In this document: positions 33,289-46,730 of the stretch, piece by piece
How the letters are laid out: each line of letters starts with the position of its first letter
Position numbering within the stretch: position 1 is the first letter of the stretch
NCBI GenBank assembly: GCA_003255025.1
Contig: QANY01004032.1
Location: 1,792,756-1,856,755, forward strand
Direction of reading: 5' to 3'
Source of the DNA: Datisca glomerata
Lineage: Eukaryota > Streptophyta > Magnoliopsida > Cucurbitales > Datiscaceae
Length of the DNA stretch: 64,000 bases
The notes under the pieces: model-generated
The model's input: the letters and a program-made list of their open reading frames with translations, nothing else
The model's database searches: none
Told to the model about the DNA's origin: nothing
Translations under genes and position numbers: made by a program

Positions 33289-33886
33289 TATTTTGGGGAA
33301 GGATTTCGAACTGGATCGGGTCATGAATGGAGAGTCGTTTAGTCATCAGAAAAGCCTTGAGAACATGAAGGTCTAGCGTGGAGGAAATGATGAGCATCCT
33401 TAGCGGCTTAGACGGTGACAACCACTGGCAAACGCACCTCCTTGGAGTTTTCAAGGAGAGGGAGAGGGAGAAATAACCCTCAAATGTGTGCGTGAAACGT
33501 CAATGTATCCCTCCCCCCCTTTAATAGGAGTGTTAAACCTCTTTATATAAAAAGTTGGGGGGTAAACCCTAATTTTATAATTGTCAATCAATGATTGTCA
33601 AGTATATGTAAATGTCAACGTATAGGATGCTGTCACATGTCTCTGGTTCATCCTCAATGAGAAGATGACGCATCTAAAACCTATTGAGAAGGTCGTGACA
33701 GTAGACCGACACAACGAACTACATCCTAAATCTAACAAGTCGTATGCCTCCAATTCATTCTCAAGATGATAAAGTTTCGTTCAAATCTTATCACTTAACT
33801 TGACAGTTATAAATAAATAATCATATAAGTCTGATCAGGATGATGAACTCATTAAGTATGTCGAGAATAAAAAATTTGTATAAACA
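33289..33886 (-). repeat. 5' LTR of the non-autonomous LTR element
   Basis: Collinear with 30644-31240; starts TATTTTGGGGAAGG, ends GTATAAACA and is followed by ACGTG. The terminal TG of the family has become TA. Confidence 0.87.
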
Positions 33887-33891
33887 ACGTG

Positions 33892-35847
33892 AAACAGAAG
33901 GGACGTGGTGTATTTATATAAAAACCTAACTTCTTCGTGATGTTTTTTCCTCAGTTGGTGGGTATCCGCACCACATCGGAACTAGAAATGACTGACACGT
34001 TTTAGTCACATTCCTAGGATTCCTCAATCAAATCAGGTAGCTATTACACTAAACATGTGCAGCCGCTTTTAGGATAATGGGAGGATGAATGATACTTCCT
34101 TTTCTTCAACCACTTTAATCAAATTGTCAAAAATGTGAATATTTTCGGCCTCATAACTTCTAAAACATGGTTCAATGGGTCCCTTGATCTTTTGTCTTTT
34201 CCTTCTTTTAGTAGATCCTCTTGTCATTAGCCTGATGATTTGAGCAGTTTACGAAACCACTTTTTTGAGAGTGAAAAATGATTAAATAAAGTTGTCGAAA
34301 AATGCCAATTGACAAACCCATTCTCAAAGTTACTAAAAAAATCTGTGATTATGTGCATCTGGACGATGGTTTTCCACTTTTGGCTTCTATTGAATACTTT
34401 TAGAATTTTAACTTAGATATCAAGTGGGGCGGTGATGGAGAGAGAAAATATCATGTCAGACAACCAATTATATTAAAAGATATTTTGAGTTTAAATAAAT
34501 AAAAGACAATGATTTCTATTTCTAAGTTGTAACTTTATAATCGACTTTAATGACTATTGACGTGAGTGAGTTTTCAACCCATGTAATCTCAATCTCGATA
34601 CTATATAAATATATTCCTTATCTATTGATTATTTATTTGATCCAATAATTTACTGACACAAAGATAAACTTGAACATGAGATGATATTAAATACTTTTAA
34701 TTTTAGTAAATTGAAGAAGTGTTTTGAATCAATCAAAAATTATTTATTTATTTTTAGACTACTCATATCAATTGAAAACAAACTTAGAAAAATTTAGCCT
34801 TTATGAGTTTAGAAGAAAACTAAACTAATCGTCCATATTGTGTAAAAGAAAAAATCACATACCTAATTTATTGAAATCAGACATGATGAATGAGACTTGG
34901 CTTTACTTAGCAGTGAAAGACTTCATGTACGATATAAATTATTAGCTTTATGATGATTGAAGCGTGAAATGGAAATTGAAAGACTAATCTCCCTTTATTC
35001 ACCTCTTAGTTTCCTTTATTCAAGAATTCCATATGATTTAGAATAAGATGGAAATGGCCCCAAAACTCAACAAAGTTAACTAGTGTGAACTGAAAATCTT
35101 TAGCGTGCAATATTCCAGCTTTTTAAGGATATATTTCAAAATTTTGTACTACACAGCTTGTTCATGATCTTATAGAGATTACAAATCATTCTTTTTTAAG
35201 TCATGCATGTTGCTTTATAAAAGCAATGTGACTCGTAGAAAGGAAAAATCATTTCCTGTGATTTATATCATGTGTTGAATGTTTCATATTTCAGAAGATC
35301 GATTTTTTTCCTTTAATTATGATGTCACATGTGTCTATTATAAGTATTTGTATGTAACAACCAAATATATATGATTTGGAAATATGAGTGCACGTGTGAG
35401 GCAGCTAGTATATGTATGAAGTATAACTAACTCAGCTCTCTAAAATAAGCAACGGTAGCATGCACGTCTAGATATTAATTATAAACGTATATAGATTATC
35501 AACAAAAAAAGATTTCAAGTTTTGAGATTTAATGAAATGACTTGATTATAACATTTTAAATTATTTAAATATTTGAATGATCAATTTGAAATCATAGTAA
35601 AATCAAAGCTCTAAACATGCGTTTTACTGAAAAAGAATAAAAACTAATAAAAGGGGCCTTAAATTGCAGTACATACATATAATTTACTACAAATTCTTAT
35701 CAAATTAGTCACTGTTTTACTTATTAAATCTCATGAGCATAAGTTTCCTCTACGTTCGTCCAGTTTTTTATGATTTCTTTTGGTTCTTGTAATAGACTTT
35801 ATGTGAAAGTATTTGTAATATCTATTTCGTCGAATTAATTTTATCTG
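33892..35847. other. AT-rich intergenic sequence
   Basis: No gene, RNA or repeat recognised on either strand. It runs into a short gypsy reverse transcriptase relic. Confidence 0.4.
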
Positions 35848-36076
35848 TTGCCAAAGAAAGATGGAACATGGTGTATGTGTGTGGATTGTCGAGCCATCAC
35901 CAAGATAACGGTAAAGTATAAGCATCAAATCCCTATATTAAATGATATGCTTGATGAAATATATGGCTCTTGTTTGTTTTCTAAAATTGGTTCAAAGAAT
36001 GGATATTATCAAATTCACACGAAGAAGGGAGATGAATGAAAATAAGTATGGATTGTATGAGAATGATTAGTAATGT
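35848..36076 (+). pseudogene. Gypsy reverse transcriptase fragment (probably chromovirus type)
   Basis: The frame reads MPKKDGTWCMCVDCRAITKI, then PILNDMLDEIYGS, LFSKIGSKNGYYQIH and KKGDE. After a stop and small losses it gives KYGLYE-LVM at 36045-36075. These are conserved RT blocks, with wording typical of chromoviruses rather than Ogre. Key changes such as SKID to SKIG (loss of a catalytic Asp) and internal stops make it dead. The sequence is cut exactly where the Ogre LTR begins at 36077, so it was the insertion target. No continuation of the gene was found after the Ogre relic ends. Confidence 0.75.
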
Positions 36077-38281
36077 TGTAGATACCGTATTTTGTCTGGC
36101 CTAATACGTTAAAAATATGTAATTTATTTTTTTGGCTCATATACTAGTCTAAAACTATGTATATGATTTGAAAAATATTTCATATACATGACTAAAAGTA
36201 AAAAGTGAATCTCTAAATTTGCCTATAAATAAAGGGGAGGCCTTCAATTGAAAGAAGTCATTTTTTTGTAGAGAGGAAGAGAGGTCTTGAGTGAGAATGA
36301 GAAGATATCTTTTTAGAGAGAGTGTGTGTAAGAAATATGAGAGATTTTTCAAGATAGAGAGAAAGAGAATATATTTTCATTCATCTATTAATCTTCTCTC
36401 ATTCTTTTTTTTTAAAGTAATTTAAATTTTTTACACATTAGCTAACAATATATATTGTTCATTATTCGCCATCCTCTCTCATCCATACTCATGTAGTGTA
36501 TACTCTTTATTTTCATTTCCATATAAAAGTGTATGTTCCTCATTCTTCATATTTTACTCTTTATCATGAGTTTAGTTTTATGCATTGATGATTTTTTTAC
36601 AAATTTGATAATGAGATATCTTTGTCATCAGCTCAATCAATGAGAATGAGGACAAAACATTTGAGATGTAAAAATTAACTCAATGTGAATCAACCACTTA
36701 ATGGGTTGAAAATATACATTTGTTGCAAAAAGCCCGTATGATAATTTCTCATACATAAAAATACATAATATAGAGAGTTAAACATCTATATAAAAATTAT
36801 GCAAATATTTAAGTTTTGAATTTTTTTTAAATGTTCTCACAAGTCTTTTCATTTTTTAAGATCTTGTTGCTATTTTAGTGACACTTGTTTGAACTAGTTA
36901 TCATCAATGATCATTCTTTTGTTATTTGATTAGCAATGAAGGAAGAAATAAAATAATGGTAATTAGTGGTCTAAGTAGTCCAAAATAAAAAAAAATTTAT
37001 ATTCCCCAAAAAATATTCTATTTAGAAATTGTATTCATTGTTTGTCGTGACACTCGATTTAACTAGTCACCATCCGCAATTTCTCTTTTGCTATTTGAAT
37101 ACAATGATTGAAGAGAAGAATCATGTTAATTAGTAGGCTATGTAGTCAAAAATTATATATTTATGTCAATGATGCATTGACATATGTATATATGTATGTT
37201 TATATTATCTTAATAAAATTAAACATTTACATAAATTAATTTATTTTAACATACATTATTTAATATTTATATGTTTATAATAGTATAATTATATTTTAAA
37301 AAATGGTGTTTGATCGAGGGTGAACAGATGGTGATTCACCATATGTTGCAAACAGATGGTGACACCCTCTGTCACCCCCCCCCCCTCCCCCCTTCATTTT
37401 TTTCATTTTCTTTTTGTTTCTGATTTATTTTATTTTTCATTTTTATTATCTTATTTTTCATTTTCTTTTATTAATATATATTAGTTTTTATTTCAAATTT
37501 ATATTTTTATGCATTTTTTTTACATGTTTCACTAACTATTCATTTCTTATTTACTCTATACATTATCATCAAATTTATCATATATTTCTAACTTTTCTTT
37601 TACCCATTTTTATTTATAAATATTGTTCTTCTTATTTCTTATTTATTTATGTATCATTGTCATATTGTGATGCTTATAAGTTGATTCTTATCACATTCCC
37701 TTATTATTAGAGTAAATATTCATATATGTGCAGACAACAATCTTAGGAATTAGATTTAAATTTTGTTAATTTCATTATTTAGTTTTCACTAAAAATACCT
37801 ATGACGAACTTCAAGATTATTAGAATACCAAACTTGTTAACTAATGAGGTCAGAATTTATTTTTGAGATACTGAGAATAACTCAAATAATGTTTTAATAA
37901 ATAAAGGATAATAAAAAAATGAAAAAAAATTTCAATGGTCTTTGTACCACCCATTAAAGGTAATTTATTTTGTATATTTTTATTATGTAAAATGTACCAA
38001 ATGGGACATTCAAAAATGAATTTCTTTAATCTTATTTTAAAATATAAATTGGATAGCATTTGACTAAATCTGGTAACTATTTCAACAATGGCTGGTGTGG
38101 GGTACTAATACATTTCCCACACACAAATAAGACCCGAACCAATTTTGAGTTTTTGTAGGCCGAAATTTTTGTTGGGTGACCAATCATCATACCTTAAAAT
38201 AATGGTGGCGACTCTGAATTTCTTTTCGTTTCAAAAATGATTATTTGAATCGCCGCTCTACGTCGTGTGCACGTTGCAACA
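36077..38281 (+). repeat. 5' LTR of Ogre copy 2
   Basis: Starts TGTAGATACCG and ends ACGTTGCAACA, 2205 bp. It is similar in order to the copy 1 LTR read on its coding strand: the start motif, GCCTATAAATAAAGGGGAGG at 36221-36240, GTGACACTTGTTT and the terminal block ending GCCGCTCTACGTCGTGTGC. A C run at about 37376-37392 follows a decayed GGTGACACCCTCTGTCACC, the counterpart of the palindrome at 3786-3811. Confidence 0.85.
36224..36231 (+). promoter_or_regulatory. TATA box of the Ogre copy 2 LTR
   Basis: TATAAATA within GCCTATAAATAAAGGGG, about 147 bp from the LTR start. Its context is the same as in both copy 1 LTRs. Confidence 0.7.
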
Positions 38282-38284
38282 GCT

Positions 38285-38299
38285 CGACGACTCCATTTG
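38285..38299 (+). promoter_or_regulatory. Degenerate primer-binding site of Ogre copy 2
   Basis: Three bases (GCT) after the LTR end comes CGACGACTCCATTTG. It keeps the CGACTCCA core of the tRNA-Arg type site but has lost the leading TGG. The spacing is the same as in copy 1. Confidence 0.7.
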
Positions 38300-38925
38300 G
38301 AACTTAATCGGTCTAACCATGTTTAGATCGATAAAGATTCAAGCTAAACTTTTATCATATTCTATCATTTTGTGTGGTTCTTTGTTTGTTTATGTGATTC
38401 TTTATTTTTCTTATCCATGCTTGTAGTTGTATATAATTTGTTATTTTTTTACGATGTATGTTTCTTTACATAATTTCTAATTTTACATACATGCACTAGC
38501 CCTATACCTGAGATTTCCCTTTAGGATTAACCAGAATGAGTAGTGGAATGATTTCGTGGAATTGTAGTTCCTATGCAGGCTCATGAAAATTCTCACTTAG
38601 GCCGACCTTTCTGGGATACCGTTTGAAGGCCTTTGTTACTCTGTTTGGATAACAATGTGGACAATATGATAGCCTATTAAATGATTTGAGAGACCAACAT
38701 CACATGCATTTGGATTTAAGAGCCCATCTCATGACCAATGTTTGATAGAAATACAGATTTTTCTTAAATATGGTATCATGATTACCTTTGTCTTACACTA
38801 CTTAAACATTTCTTTTCTTCCCCATAGTTTCACTTCTGACTTCGTCTTTCTTTTTTGCATACATGCATCATGCTGCGTAATAGGGATTGTGAATAAGAAT
38901 TCAATTCATTCATAATCTAGAGACC

Positions 38926-40915
38926 ATGACTTCCACTTCGAGTGTGATAGAAGATCAAGTTACAGTAGCCCAATGGTTAGAGAAAATGCATAAACGAAAA
39001 GGAATTGTCTGAAAAAAAAGGATGTCATTCTTCTACCATCAATCACTAAGATAGAGTTCTCACACATTGACTTGGAGAGGCTGAAGAAGATATGGGAGGA
39101 TTTTTCACTAGAGCAAAAAAAATCTATTTGTTGGCAAATATGGACACATCACTTATCTTCTGTATATTGCAATCAACACCCCCATTCTTGAGGCTTTAAT
39201 GCACTTCTAGAACCCTCTGTATAGATGTTTAACATTTGCAACAATTGATCAAGCTCCTACAATTGAAGAGTATCAAGCCATACTAAATGTCCCGCTGCAA
39301 AACAACGACAAACTTTATAACTACGACAAAAAGCTCACATTGAAGAGAGCTTTATCTAAGCTCTTGGGTACTGTCCATGCGTCTGAGATTGAGAAAATGT
39401 TAAAAATTAAAGGGTGGAATGAGTGTGTGCCACTGGATTACCTCGTAGATCTCACCCAAAATGTCTTGAAGGAAGATATGGGTATGGCTCTTTATGCTCT
39501 ATGTATTTATGACACCGTGTTATTTCCAAAGATCCAAGGTTATGTGGATGATAAAGTGATAAAAATGTTCTTTCAAGTTGAACATATGTTAACCGTGTTA
39601 TCTCATTTCTCGCTGAGGCTTTCCGTTCCTTAAATCACATCCGAGTGTTTGGAAAAATGAAGTTCATTGGCTCTCCATCCCTTTTGTGTATTTGGATTTC
39701 TAGTCATCTAAGATGTCGACCAGATTTCAAATGTTCTCAAGTTAAGTTTTCAAGTCCATGGATGAAGACGAGAAACCCCATTGCAAAATTTGGAATCTAC
39801 AGTTTCCCATAAAAAGGGTGTGGGCACTATCAATGGGTCCCGCTCCCTGGGCCATAGGGTTATACTAGTTATGCTCTTCTAAAGGTGCTCCATCAATTAT
39901 ACATGAGATAGTTTTTCTCTGCCACACACGCATTGAATGATATTGAAATCATTTACGATTCTTAAGATATTGAACAAAAACTGCACTAGTTGATTGGAGC
40001 TTGGAATAACAAGAATGATGCAAAACAAGAGTCATCACATGAACTGCACAAAGGAGTATGAAGCATGGCTTGAGAGTAGAAGCAAATTGATTATTGCCTT
40101 ACCAGTTAAGTATTCACAATCATGAAAATCACCAGAACTTATCAAGAGATTGTTAAAAAGGCGGAGCAGGATGAGTTATATAAGGAGCATCAAAAGAATT
40201 TAGCTCTCTTGGAAGAAAACAGAAGACTAATAGTCAAGGTGAATTTTTCTCACAAACGCATGATCGAAGCCGAAAAATAACTTAGATATTTAAGAAACAA
40301 GGTTAAAGACCAAGAATATCTGAAGCGGAGAAACTCAGAATTAGGAATTGACATTCGCAAACTGAACAACAAAATTAGAAAGATGGTAGAAGACAATGAG
40401 AATTTGTGAGGGGTAATCTACGGACAGGAGGATCGAATCATGAAGCTAGAAAGGAAAAATAAGCTTATACAAGAGGTTTTAGAAGAGGTGCAGGGGACTA
40501 TTGATAAGAAAAATGCATACATCATTGAGTTAGAAGAATAATATGACTCAGTACGATGAATCATAGATAATTTGCAAATGATTATGAAGAGCTATTAAAA
40601 GTCATCGCAAACTTTAAGCACCAAGTTAGACCTTATCAGAACGTGGCAAAGAAATTGGCAAGAAACAACGATGCTAATGTCGATGCACTGAGATATGATT
40701 ACCAACTGATGCAACAAGAGTATGACTTGATTCGACAACGATATGAGTAGGCTGTGGACTGGCTGAAAGGCATGGCTGTGAAACCAATCAATTTGGAGGA
40801 AGAAGCATCATTTTTGAAGAGAAGTGTTTTGCCCATCCATCATAATGGAAAGAACTTGTCTTAGTGTTTGGAAGAAATCAACCGAGATTTAGGTCATTTT
40901 GATCGTTTTGTATAA
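38926..40915 (+). pseudogene. ORF1 of Ogre copy 2
   Basis: Begins MTSTSSVIEDQVTVAQW, collinear with the ORF1 of copy 1. Visible blocks, in several frames, are KYGHITYLLYIAINTPILEA, TIEEYQAILNVPLQ, then KLTLKRALSKLLGTVHASEI (39340 onward, open for 97 codons), MALYALCIYDTVLFPKI and a coiled-coil part (LALLEENRR-like, QVRPYQNVAKKLARNNDANV). The end is LEEINRDLGHF with TAA at 40913. There are many stops and deletions, including loss of part of the middle region around 39800. The part around residues 140-240 is better preserved than in copy 1, which has a frameshift there. Confidence 0.8.
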
Positions 40916-41188
40916 ACTCAAATTGTGAAGTAATGTAATTGACTTCCATACTCAAACGTAGTGGATGGCCGTACTATTTGTATGAAGTTGAGTACTTTAG
41001 GATTTTCACTTTGTGTAGTATCATTTCTCATACATAAATTTACTTTCATTATGATTATTGTTATTTTTTCTTTTTAATTAGCAAAATCTACCATCTCGTT
41101 ATTTTATTTTTATTTATTTTAAGAAAAAATTTCAAACATAGCCCGTCAACTCCGACATTCCTATTGAACACGAGCACAAGTTAGGGTC

Positions 41189-43600
41189 ATGGACGAGAAA
41201 GAAAGAGATCAATCACTAGAGGAAATGAAAGAGGAAATTAGGGAGATGAAAGAGTAAATGGCCAGAGTCCTCGAACTCCTTGCCGCTAGTAAGAAAAAAA
41301 GCCTGTCTTGAAAATCTACAAGGGGCTCAATCATCACAAAATCAACTTCCAAATGATACTCCACCTTACCCTCATGGGTTCACTCTACTCTATCAACGTC
41401 ATTAGGTATGCTTCATTACCAGTAAATATTTAGAACTATCCATTTTTAAATGTCCAGGAAATGATGTAGATAGAGAAAATTAGGTATAACCCATCCACAA
41501 TAACACATGGCCACAACCAAGCTTTCACTCTACAAGGCGAACTCTCTAATAATCCAATCATCATACCCGATGTTGATAACCCAAAGGTGCAGAGGCCTGT
41601 TACCAAACCAAGTGAAGACCCGCTGTCAAAAGATAAGGTGGACTTTATAGAGGAGAGATTGCGTGCCATTAAAGCGTCAGATGTATATAGTACCATTGAT
41701 GCCACCCAATTATGTTTGGTCCCGGATATAACCATCCTACAAAAATTCAAATTACCTAAGTTTGAAAAATATGATGGATGCACATGCCCAAAAAGTCACC
41801 TTGTTATGTACTGCAGAAAGATGATTGTTTCTGCAAATGATGATAAGCTACTCATTCATTTCTTTCAAGATAGCTTGATGAGGGTTGCATCTCGTTGGTA
41901 TACCCGATTGGATAACTAACAAACATATTCGGAGGTGAAAAGATTTAGCTTATGCTTTTTAAGATAATATAAATACAACATAGACATAGATCCTGATTGT
42001 CTGGATCTACAAAGGATGGAGAAAAATCCGACTAAATGCTTTAAAGATTATGCACAAATGTGAAAGGAATTAACTACTTGGGTACACCCCCTTGTTAGAA
42101 AAGGATATGGCTACAATGTTTATTAACACCTTGAGATCTTCATTCTATGATAGGATGATTGGAAACGCTTCAAACAACTTCTCTGACATGATAGTGATTG
42201 ATGAAAGGATTGAATATAGGGTAAAGAGTAGAAGAATTTTAGAAGTCGTATCAGATATATCATCCGTAAAAAAATAGGGATTGTCATTGAAGCAAGTAGA
42301 AGGGGATGTACAAACGATCAATTTTGGTTACTCATCACAAGCTACGAACCTAGGGCTGAGAATTTCAAAGTATAGTGAGGGCCCAAATCTACAACATCAT
42401 ATGTGAAAAATACCTCGCAAATTTCATATAATTATCACTCTTAACAATAAACATTCCAAAACAATCCAAGACCCAGTTTCAGACCACCAATTCAACAACA
42501 AAATGATAGTCATGTTGAGCAGCCTCTGAGGGAAAATATAAATAATCAATGTTTTGTCCAATATGATCCAATCATAGTGTCAGATACAGAACTCTCCACT
42601 ATTGATATGGAATAATCAATTGGTGTCAAATCTTTATGAACCTATCCTGCCATCATACCCAAGGTGGTATGATCCCACTGCTCGATGTGATTATCATGCT
42701 GGGGTAGTGGGACATTCTACTGAGAATTGCACAACATTAAAGGGTAAAGTACAAGCATTGATCAAGGATGGATGATTGAATTTTAAAAGGCTAATGGGAA
42801 CCCATATATCAATTTTAACCCTTTATCAAATCATGAGAATCCTATCGCGCAATTGAGGAATCTTTTTCATATGAAAAGAAGGATGTGGTAAATGTGAGCA
42901 TGTCAATGGAAATAATTTTCTATCGTCTTTCTAAAGTAGGGTTCATCTACTCGACATGCTCAGAGGATGAAGGCATTTCTAAGAAGCATATGTATGGCTT
43001 TGATTGCTTGTTTCATGAGAATGTGACTGGGAATAGAATTGAGGAATGTGCTGATTTTAAAATAAAAGTGCAAAGGTTGTTGGATGCAAGTATACTTACA
43101 ATAAGTTAAAAAGGAGAAGGGGTATACTAGGAGATGACTCTTTAGTCATCATAATAACTAAAAAATCATTTGAAGTAAATGTTGAAGTGTCATTCTATAT
43201 CCCAAACCCTCTCACAATATATTATGAGAAAAAGTCAACTTGCACCACTGCATCTTATGCTCTGATGCCCATCACCATCCAAATACCGGGTGCATTTGCT
43301 TAAAAATATTCAAGAGTAGTACCACAGACGTACATATATGAGGTTATTGCAAACAGTAACGACAAAACTCAAGTGCTAAATCCATCAGACCTCGATCTCC
43401 CCCATAACTAATATTTTGGGAGTAGGAGAGGTGACGAGGAGTGGCATATGCTACATTCCATATGTTTTGAAAATGGATAAAAGCGATGAGTTTGAAAGGG
43501 AAAGCCAAAGAAAGCGTCAATGGTCATGAATTCCAAAAAAAGTTTTATAGTGGTCAAGTGATAGAATCGAATATAATGAGAGATACGGAGAAAGAAAGAG
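41189..43600 (+). pseudogene. gag of Ogre copy 2
   Basis: Starts MDEKERDQSLEEMKEEI, meets the same TAA-ATG (about 41256) as copy 1, and continues through LCLVPDITILQKFKLPKF, CRKMIVSANDDKLLIHFFQD, MRVASRWYTRLDN and TLRSSFYDRMIGNASNNFSD. Two zinc-knuckle-like motifs remain: CDYHAGVVGHSTENC (about 42685) and CLFHENVTGNRIEEC (about 43009). Stops and frameshifts are scattered. Copy 2 keeps RWYTRLDN, which is damaged in copy 1. Confidence 0.83.
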
Positions 43601-44313
43601 CATTGTCTGAAGAAGAAGTATGTGAATTTTTTAAGCTCATCGAGCAAAGCGAGTATAAGGTGATTGAAGAACTTAGCCTCTTACCTGCTCGCATAACCTT
43701 ACTGGTCACTTTTTCTTAATTCTGAACCGCATCGCCAATCATTATTGAAGGTTTTGAATCAAACATATGTCTGTCATGACATTACGGTAGAAAAGTTGAG
43801 TGAAATTGTGGGAAATAGTATTACAATAAATTTTATCACTTTCACATATGATGAAATCCTTGTTGGTGGTATTGGACAGACCAGAGCTCTACATATATCA
43901 GTGAAGTGTAAAGACTATGTTGTTCCAAAAGTATTGATTGATAATGGTTCATCTCTAAATATAATGCCAAGATCTATGCTAGCAAAACTCCTTGTGGACA
44001 ACACACATATATGACGAAACATGATGATAGTAAGAGCATTCGACGACACCTGAAGAGAAGTTATCAGAGACATTGAGATACCAATTCGAATTGGACCATG
44101 CCTATTCAATATTAATTTTCAAGTAATGGACATAAATCCTACGTACAATTTTCTTTTGGGTCGATCGTGGATTGACTCTGCTGGGGTAGTACCATTTTTC
44201 TTACATCAGCAACTGAAATTCATAATGGATCATAAAATCATTTGTATATATGTGGAAGAAGAATTACTGGTATCTAAGCCGGCCACCATGCCATATGTTG
44301 AGGCAGCAAAAGA
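43560..44313 (+). pseudogene. Protease of Ogre copy 2, first part
   Basis: Contains the gag-protease linker (LKVLNQTYVCHDITVEKLSE, GGIGQTRALHISVKCKDYVV), the active-site motif LIDNGSSLNIMPRSML (about 43935), then MDINPTYNFLLGRSWIDSAG (44126 onward) and MPYVEAAK, where the CACTA element interrupts at 44314. A stop lies after NTHI (44012). The GGIGQTRALHIS block, lost in copy 1, is present here. Confidence 0.83.
44311..44313. repeat. Target-site duplication of the 6.5-kb CACTA element (AGA), left
   Basis: AGA precedes CACTAC and AGA follows the right end at 50869-50871. The 3-bp size is diagnostic of CACTA transposition. Confidence 0.85.
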
Positions 44314-44324
44314 CACTACAACAA

Positions 44325-44720
44325 AAAAATGCTATGATAGAGGTAAAAAACGCTATCGTAGCATTTTTCTAAACGCTATATTTACCAACGTTATTAAAAG
44401 TCCGACCCTACCATAGCATTTTTCGCCCTTATCAAAATACTTTTTATAGTGTTTTTTAAACGTTATGGTAGACCTACCATAGCACTTTTTCAACGCTATG
44501 GTAGACCTATCATAGCATTTTTTCAATGACGTTAAAAATCTACCGTATCTTTTTTCAACGCTTGGCAGACCTACCATAGCATTTTTTCAATACTATTACA
44601 AACTTACCATAGCGTTTTTCAATGGTATAGTAGACAAATGATAGCATTTATAAACCAATAGTAAAAACTTACCATAACATTTTTTAAACGTTGTCAAAGA
44701 CTTTTATAGCATTTTTATGC
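44325..44720. repeat. Subterminal repeats of the 6.5-kb CACTA element
   Basis: At least eight variants of ACCATAGCATTTTTCAACG and its inverted form CGCTATGGTAGACCTACCAT occur within 400 bp. Such arrays are the transposase-binding region in CACTA elements. Confidence 0.75.
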
Positions 44721-46730
44721 TGTCTGATACGCAACATCTTGTTATTATAAGATTTTTTATATTACTTATTATTGCCATTGTACAACCTTAAAAAATAATA
44801 TTTTTGACAAAATATCAAAAAAGTAATAACATCACATAACTTTTTATTTTATATCTCAAAATTGTTACAAACTATTGTTTGCTAAAAATCATAGTTTCAA
44901 ATGACAAATACATATTGATTTTCACATAGAACAAGCAAAAGTAATATTCTAAGAGAATGATCAAAATCGAGTAAGGCTACAAATCTAATTATGAAGCTTC
45001 AGAAACTGACGCCGAGGCAACATGTGACTTGCTTGCTTCTGTTGACTTTGTTTTGAAGTATAATTATAACTGCATATTTTTAAACAATCCAGAAAAATAA
45101 GAAATTCATTTATACAAACTAAATCTAGAAAATAGTGTGAAAAATGTACTATTCAATATAATATTACTAAAGATAAATAAAAAATAGAGTAAAATAATTA
45201 TTAATGATTAATAACACACAAAAATTAATGATTAATAAACCTAACGTACAAGAACAAATCAACATTCAACACTTATCTATGAGTTTTTACTCCCCACCCC
45301 AAAAATTGAATCCGACTTTTGCTCCCTCAATTCAACCATTTTGCTCCCTATGAGGTATTTACAAACAAAGGGCAGAACAAAGAAGAATAACTACAAAACA
45401 TCTAAGAAGCACATTCCTTAAGGTAAATAATCCTAGACATGTTCAACACCTCAATAAACAAAAATTGGTCCAATAATTACAATTGTGTCTATAACATAGC
45501 CCTACCAAGATGATCATCTTGTTATTAATAAAATATTATTAATTACCCATGGCCTAACATGATCGTCTTGTTATATAAATTTTCACCTAACAAGCTAGCA
45601 ATACATTCAAGCCCAAAATTTCTACACTTGTATTAAACAAATTTACTTATTAAAAACATCTAAATCATTGCAACATTGTCACAAATTAAAATATACTTCA
45701 AATGATGCAGGCATCTATTATAAGGTAAGTTTCAAGTGAAAAGAAACTTTAAAGGAAAAACATAATGAGTAATAAGGCGAGACCCAAAATTCCACTCTAC
45801 ACACATAACGACCTATACGTAGATGAAGATAGAGTCCATTAGATCCCAGTAGCTTCTTAAACTTCACGATGTCATATCTTCCTTCGAAGTAATACTGAAC
45901 AATCAGTTTCATCTAATATTACATATTTAGGATTCAATGAAATATTTCACGTCTAAAGAATACGAGATAAAATTGGCATAAAGTTTTCACATGCCCCTTC
46001 ACTGGTTCATGCCCATTCCAGAACATGTAAGTTTGAATCACATCCACCCCACCTTCCTTACTCTTTGCAATTAGGCTCGATCACATCTATAGAAGGTAAA
46101 AAAAAAATCTAAGATCTACTGACCACATGGAGGACTCTTAGACTTATTTTGGTTTAAATAAATTAAGATAAAAATCAACTATATACAACAATAAAGTAAA
46201 ACTTTCAGCAATGCCAGATGATGACAATGGCAGCGGAGATTAAGACGACTGGCGAATATAACCAAAATCTGCCAGAGAACTAAGGAATTCAAGACAGCTA
46301 AAAACAGAGTCCAGGATCAAAGTAATAATGCTCTTGTTACAAGTTAAATGTTTATAAAAAATTCAAGAGCGCTAAAAATAGACAGCTAAAAATGCTAGTA
46401 GCATGATCTTATCTTTGATAATCTTTAGCTAGACTTCTTTCTTGTCCCAGCAAAAGGAGTGTAAATAGAAAAACAAATCATAGAGTTAAAATGTATCTAA
46501 ACATGAAATACATAAGTGGCATGAACCAAAATGCTCTAACATTAATCACGTGAAGTCAAACCCTAGAACTTAATTTACAGATAAGCTCTAATTGACTCGA
46601 CAAAAAGAAACCCATCATTACTTTTCTCTTGCTATGTGTCTCATGGATTTTTTTCTAAAAGAATCTTTGTGAGCTCAGTCCAAACATATAACTATGTCTC
46701 ATTAAAAGGGGCAACCTTAAATATCTTAAA
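44721..46730. other. CACTA interior with unassigned exon-like pieces
   Basis: AT-rich. On the minus strand 45718-45912 has a protein-like frame ([19 protein letters not shown]) followed by a donor-like GTCGTT. Near 45000-45070 is a short serine-rich tail (ASKSHVASASVSEAS, stop). Neither matches a family I know. They may be captured exons or degraded transposon genes. Confidence 0.3.

Larger units (their letters stand above)
30644..33886 (-). mobile_element. Non-autonomous LTR retrotransposon (3.2 kb) with tRNA-Arg type PBS
   Basis: Two LTRs of about 597 bp (30644-31240 and 33289-33886) run in the same direction and share long identical stretches, for example ATGATGAGCATCCTTAGCGG. LTR ends are TGTTT...AAACA in the left copy; the right copy has TATTT by a G-to-A change. 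Flanks ACGCG (30639-30643) and ACGTG (33887-33891) are a 5-bp target duplication with one C/T difference. A PBS lies inside the right LTR and a PPT inside the left, so the element reads on the minus strand. The 2-kb interior has no gag or pol, only unremarkable sequence and a 37-bp tandem array. It must have depended on enzymes from another element. Confidence 0.88.

Noticed and set aside
37414..37710. 98-codon frame rich in Phe, Tyr and Ile in the Ogre copy 2 LTR
   Set aside because: Low-complexity T-rich LTR sequence; the apparent membrane protein is a composition artefact.
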